Positions 60,540 to 64,000 of a DNA stretch of 64,000 bases are shown here, piece by piece (the first letter of the stretch is position 1; each line of letters starts with the position of its first letter). The DNA comes from Bacillota bacterium. GTDB taxonomy: Bacteria > Bacillota > Clostridia > Christensenellales > Aristaeellaceae. The position numbers were made by a program, and so were the translations under genes. The stretch spans positions 1 to 64,000 of the forward strand of contig JAEYCB010000062.1 of the NCBI GenBank assembly GCA_023404345.1. The letters are read 5' to 3'. The notes below the pieces were generated by a model. It saw only the letters and a program-made list of their open reading frames with translations, did no database searches and was not told the origin of the DNA.

Positions 60540-61754
60540 ATGCTGAGCGGCAGACATGTAGTCATGGGCGTGACGGGCGGCATCGCGGCCTATAAGGCGT
60601 GCGAGGTCGTGTCCCGGCTGAAAAAGCTGGGCGCGGAGGTGGACGTCATCATGACGCATAACGCCACAAAGCTGGTTGCGCCGCTCACCTTTGAAACCCT
60701 CAGCGCCCGCCCGGTATGTGTGGATACGTTTGCCCGCGCCGAATCCTGGGACGTCAGGCATATTTCCCTGGCGCAGAAGGCTGATGTAATGCTGGTGGCT
60801 CCGGCCACGGCCAATTTGATGGCAAAACTGGCCTGCGGCATTGCCGACGATATGCTTACCACCACGCTTTTGGCTACAAAGGCGCCTATTGTGCTGGCTC
60901 CCGCCATGAATACCGGCATGTGGACTGCCGATGCCACACGGCAAAACCTGAGTACCTTGCTCGCGCGCGGTGTAATCACCGTGGGACCGGATAGCGGCCA
61001 TCTGGCCTGCGGAGACATTGGCGCTGGCCGTATGAGCGATCCGGAAGTTATTGTACAGGCAGTGTGCGATCTGCTATGCCGCACCCGCGATATGGAGGGC
61101 CTGCGGGTACTGGTCACCGCCGGTCCCACCGTGGAGCGCATCGATCCCGTGCGCTATCTTACCAACGATTCCTCCGGTAAGATGGGTTACGCTTTGGCCC
61201 AGGACGCTCGTGACCGCGGTGCGCAGGTTACGCTGCTCACTGGTCCGGTGCATATCACACCGCCGCAGGGCGTAGATACGGTGCCTGTCACCTCCACCCA
61301 AAGCCTGTATGACGCCATGCTGACCCGCTGCGGGGAGCAGGATATCATTGTGCAGGCGGCGGCCCCGGCGGATTACCGCGTGGAATATCCTGCGCAGCAA
61401 AAGCTTAAGAAGCGCGCGGGTGAGCCGCTTACACTCACGCTGGTGGAAAATCCTGATATCGCAAGAGCCGTGGGGGAGTGCAAGCAGCCCGGACAGGTGC
61501 TGGTGGGATTTGCAGCTGAGACGCAGAATGTAGTAGAAAACGCGCGTGGGAAGTTGCTATCCAAGCATCTGGATCTGATCGTGGCCAACGATGTCACCGC
61601 TGAGGGCGCGGGCTTTGGCACGGATACCAACATCGTGACTCTGATTTCGCACGCGGGTGCGGAGACGCTGCCCCTGATGAGCAAGCGCGAGGTGGCACAC
61701 CGCATCTGGGACGCTGCGCTGACCCTGCGCAGAGCAGAAAATACCGGACGATAA
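60540..61754 (+). CDS. coaBC: Bifunctional phosphopantothenoylcysteine decarboxylase/synthase
   Basis: 404 residues for two steps of coenzyme A synthesis. The CoaC flavoprotein part (1-185) has GVTGGIAAYKACEVV, the catalytic His in WDVRHISLAQ and the PAMNTGMW loop. The CoaB part has VLVTAGPTVERIDPVRYLTN and a Lys-rich AAPADYRVEYPAQQKLKK region. ATG 60540 nearly abuts rpoZ; the longer frame from 60474 overlaps it and is rejected. Last gene of the operon, followed by a terminator. Confidence 0.96.
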   Translation: MLSGRHVVMGVTGGIAAYKACEVVSRLKKLGAEVDVIMTHNATKLVAPLTFETLSARPVCVDTFARAESWDVRHISLAQKADVMLVAPATANLMAKLACGIADDMLTTTLLATKAPIVLAPAMNTGMWTADATRQNLSTLLARGVITVGPDSGHLACGDIGAGRMSDPEVIVQAVCDLLCRTRDMEGLRVLVTAGPTVERIDPVRYLTNDSSGKMGYALAQDARDRGAQVTLLTGPVHITPPQGVDTVPVTSTQSLYDAMLTRCGEQDIIVQAAAPADYRVEYPAQQKLKKRAGEPLTLTLVENPDIARAVGECKQPGQVLVGFAAETQNVVENARGKLLSKHLDLIVANDVTAEGAGFGTDTNIVTLISHAGAETLPLMSKREVAHRIWDAALTLRRAENTGR

Positions 61755-61763
61755 TATGCATGT

Positions 61764-61810
61764 GGACGGGAACGGTCCCTTTCTCAAGGGATGTTCCCGT
61801 CCGCTTTTTG
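61764..61810. terminator. Terminator between coaBC and lonB
   Basis: A ten-bp outer stem (GGACGGGAAC / GTTCCCGTCC) with an inner TCCCT/AGGGA pair, followed by GCTTTTTG. It serves coaBC and possibly the convergent lonB. Confidence 0.75.
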
Positions 61811-61816
61811 CTGCTG

Positions 61817-63508
61817 TCAGCCGTTGCCGGCGGCGGTCTGTTCTTCGGCAGCCAGCACAGGCACCGGCGCCTGGGAAGGCGCAGCGGCTTTCTCTGCCGG
61901 TAGCTGCGCGCTAGCGGGCAGCAGCATGCGGTTGAGCGCCTCCTCCAGGGTAGCGATGGGGCAAACCTCAATGGTGGTATGCTCGAAGCGCTCCATGCGG
62001 TTGTCCTGTGGAATGAGTACTGTACTCAGCCCTGCGCGCTCCGCAGCCTCCACCTTACCGGGCACGCCGCCCACGGGTTTGACCAGCCCGCGCACAGATA
62101 CTTCGCCCGTTACTGCTACGTGGCCGTCCACAGGCCGGCCGGTGAGGGCGCTGGCGGCCACTACAGCCATGGCCACGCCCGCTGAGGGACCATCCACCGG
62201 CGTGCCGCCAGGGAAGTTGATGTGCAGGTCATAGTCCTGGGTATGGTAGCCCATACCGCTCAGCAGCGTCATCACGTTTTCCAGAGAGCTGCGCGCGGTG
62301 GATTTGCGTTTGATACGGCGACCTTCCGAGCCCAGTTCCTCCTCCTCCACGATGCCGGTGATTGTCAGCCGGCCGCAGCCGGGCTGGGCCACGGCCTCGA
62401 TCTCCATGGTCGCTCCCTGATAGCTGCCCACGATGGCTAGCCCATGCACTACACCGACACGGTTGCGTGTGTCGGCATGCTGGTCGGGCCGGGCGGCATA
62501 GTGACCGGAGTAGACCACCCACTCCACATCCTCCGTGCGAATGTCGGTGCGGTCCTCCATCTGTGCGAGGCCCGCGCACATCTGTACGATATTCACCGCG
62601 TCGCGTCCGCAGGAGGCGAAGCGGCCTACCATGCGCGCATCCTCCCGCGTCATGGTAAAGCCCGCGCGCTCGGCGGAATGGAAGGCAATATCCGCAATTT
62701 CTTCCGGTTCCAGCGCGCGGAAGAATACCTCCATGCAGCGGCTGCGAAGTGCGGGGGAGATGTCCTGCGGGCTGCGCGTGGTCGCGCCCACCAGGCGGAA
62801 GTCCGCCGGAAGCCCGTTTTTGAAGATGTCGTGGATGTAGCGGGGTACACCGGTGTCATCGGCGTTGTAGTAGGCCGATTCCAGCATCACCTTGCGGTCC
62901 TCCAGGACCTTGAGCAGCTTGTTCATCTGAATGGGGTGCAGTTCGCCGATCTCATCCAGGAACAAAACGCCGCCATGCGCCTTGCTCACCGCACCGGGCT
63001 TGGGTTGGGGAATTCCCTGTACGCCCAGTGGGCCCGCGCCCTGATAGATGGGGTCGTGCACACTGCCGATCAGCGGGTCTGCGATGGCGCGTTCATCGAA
63101 GCGCACACAGGTCGCGTCCATTTCAATGAAAGGTGCGTTGGCCAGAAAGGGCGTACCCTTGCTCTTTTTGGCAGCCTCCAGCACTAGGCGGGCGGCGCAG
63201 GTTTTGCCCACACCCGGAGGTCCGTAGATGAGCACATGCTGCGGGTTCTTTCCGCAAAGAATGGCCTTGAGGGATTTAATGCCGTCCTCTTGGCCCACGA
63301 TATCAGCAAACTTTGACGGGCGCACGCGCTCGGCCAGCGGTTCGCTGAGCTTTAGGGCACGCATTTTTTGCAGTCGCTCATATTCCCGGCCGCTTTCGCG
63401 GCGGCCTGAGGGCTGTGCCCTGCGCTGCTGACGCAGCTGGGTGTAAAAGTAAATGCCCACCACAAGGGTGACCAATAGCTGAATGCCAAACAATACGGCG
63501 CTGACCAA
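61817..63508 (-). CDS. lonB: ATP-dependent protease LonB
   Basis: 563 residues. One N-terminal membrane span is followed by an AAA+ ATPase domain with Walker A YGPPGVGKT and Walker B GVLFLDEIGEL, and a Lon-type protease domain with the Ser in VDGPSAGVAM and the Lys in GGVPGKVEAA. LonB is a forespore/sporulation protease in Bacillus. I chose TTG 63508: GGAGG lies nine bases upstream and the protein then starts just before the membrane span as in Bacillus LonB (552 residues). ATG 63586 would add 26 residues with no good site. Confidence 0.9.
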   Translation of the reverse strand: MVSAVLFGIQLLVTLVVGIYFYTQLRQQRRAQPSGRRESGREYERLQKMRALKLSEPLAERVRPSKFADIVGQEDGIKSLKAILCGKNPQHVLIYGPPGVGKTCAARLVLEAAKKSKGTPFLANAPFIEMDATCVRFDERAIADPLIGSVHDPIYQGAGPLGVQGIPQPKPGAVSKAHGGVLFLDEIGELHPIQMNKLLKVLEDRKVMLESAYYNADDTGVPRYIHDIFKNGLPADFRLVGATTRSPQDISPALRSRCMEVFFRALEPEEIADIAFHSAERAGFTMTREDARMVGRFASCGRDAVNIVQMCAGLAQMEDRTDIRTEDVEWVVYSGHYAARPDQHADTRNRVGVVHGLAIVGSYQGATMEIEAVAQPGCGRLTITGIVEEEELGSEGRRIKRKSTARSSLENVMTLLSGMGYHTQDYDLHINFPGGTPVDGPSAGVAMAVVAASALTGRPVDGHVAVTGEVSVRGLVKPVGGVPGKVEAAERAGLSTVLIPQDNRMERFEHTTIEVCPIATLEEALNRMLLPASAQLPAEKAAAPSQAPVPVLAAEEQTAAGNG

Positions 63509-63638
63509 CGCTAGAAACCTCCATTCGCGAGACGCTTCCGCCTCCCCATGTTCCCCGCTAGCTTGTGAGAAACGCCGCCGTTCCATGTATGGGGGTTGCT
63601 GGCAGCGCCGTAGGATTGTGACAATCCGCTGCAACAGC

Positions 63639-63667
63639 TTGCATTTGGCCGCGAATGCCGCTATAAT
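63639..63667 (+). promoter_or_regulatory. Promoter of lon
   Basis: TTGCAT (63639-63644), a 17-base spacer and TATAAT (63662-63667). A palindrome, GGATTG-TGA-CAATCC at 63613-63627, lies just upstream between lonB and lon. No CIRCE or CtsR-like heptad repeat was seen. Confidence 0.75.
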
Positions 63668-63728
63668 CGTTCTGCGCCGCTTTGCGCGCTAGTATGCCCG
63701 CTTTTTTCGCGGGTTATGGAGGATATCT

Positions 63729-64000
63729 ATGCAGGAAACGAATCGCAAAAGCCTGCTGCTGCGCATGCCTGTGCTCCCGCTCAGGGGGATGATGGTTTTT
63801 CCCCACATGGTGCTGCACTTTGATGTAGGCCGGCCCAAGAGCGTGGCTGCGCTGGAAAAGGCCATGATGGGCGATCAGCGCATCTTTCTGGTGGCCCAGA
63901 TGGACGCTGAAATTGACGAGCCGGAGCTGAGCGACCTGTGCCGTGTGGGCACCATCGCCCAGATCAAGCAGGTGTTGAACCTGCCCGGCGACAGCATCCG
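63729..64000 (+). CDS. lon: ATP-dependent protease La (LonA), N-terminal part
   Basis: The 5' end of lon, cut by the window edge after about 90 codons. The Lon N-terminal substrate-binding domain start is clear: LLLRMPVLPLRGMMVFPHM, then HFDVGRPKSVAALEKAM and FLVAQMDAEIDEPE. GGAGG lies six bases before ATG 63729. The catalytic domains are outside the window. It is divergent from lonB, unlike the tandem lonB-lonA order of Bacillus. Confidence 0.93.
   Translation, partial: MQETNRKSLLLRMPVLPLRGMMVFPHMVLHFDVGRPKSVAALEKAMMGDQRIFLVAQMDAEIDEPELSDLCRVGTIAQIKQVLNLPGDSI

Overview
The window looks like a chromosomal segment of a GC-rich, spore-forming member of the Clostridia (Bacillota). The evidence is the Gram-positive gene order yicC-remA-gmk-rpoZ-coaBC, sporulation genes (dipicolinate synthase dpaA/dpaB, yunB, lonB, a SpoIIIE/FtsK translocase), strong AGGAGG-type ribosome binding sites, good sigma-A promoters with 17-18 base spacers, and an LPxTG-like wall-anchored protein. 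I cannot name a genus. The right end cuts through lon. No tRNA, rRNA or CRISPR array was recognised; the one clear RNA gene is the small SRP RNA at about 49531-49657.

Layout. 1-13 kb: ilvE, an unknown protein, a pseudouridine synthase, a HAD phosphatase, a YkvI-like carrier, a GH65 maltose phosphorylase, dpaA-dpaB, a secreted DUF3298-like protein and ftsK/spoIIIE. 13-17 kb (minus strand): a complete ribose-type sugar ABC importer. 17.3-32.4 kb (plus strand): a 19-gene bacterial microcompartment (BMC) operon, transcribed divergently from the importer. 32.4-43 kb: cell-envelope genes (SH3/peptidoglycan-binding protein, class A PBP, yunB, a CARDB-like membrane protein) and two poorly understood cytoplasmic proteins. 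43-52 kb: DUF2461 protein, phosphohexomutase, GH18 protein, Nudix, LysR, MATE, SRP RNA, glyA, yraN and a PfkB sugar kinase. 52.3-53.0 kb: a decayed MFS transporter. 53-64 kb: a short KdpD/KdpE-like two-component pair, a K+-independent type H+-pyrophosphatase, a Cna-B wall protein, a structured intergenic repeat, the yicC-coaBC operon, and divergent lonB and lon.

The most interesting part is the BMC operon. Its shell genes are one PduT-like BMC-T, two near-identical BMC-H and four BMC-P. Its enzymes are a class II aldolase, MtnK-like kinase, MtnA-like isomerase, CoA-acylating aldehyde dehydrogenase, PduL, a PduS-like flavin/Fe-S protein, DhaK and DhaL, a CoA-transferase-like pair and a CoA-disulfide-reductase-like flavoprotein. 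There is no B12 diol dehydratase, glycyl-radical enzyme, ethanolamine lyase or alcohol dehydrogenase. The simplest reading is a metabolosome running the DHAP shunt: 5-deoxyribose or 5-methylthioribose is imported, phosphorylated at C1 (MtnK), isomerised (MtnA) and cleaved by the aldolase to DHAP plus acetaldehyde or methylthioacetaldehyde. The aldehyde is then oxidised to acyl-CoA and acyl-phosphate inside the shell. The aldolase, aldehyde dehydrogenase and PduL all carry terminal amphipathic segments that look like encapsulation peptides. Substrate and localisation are inference. I could not check whether this exact layout is already in a published BMC catalogue.
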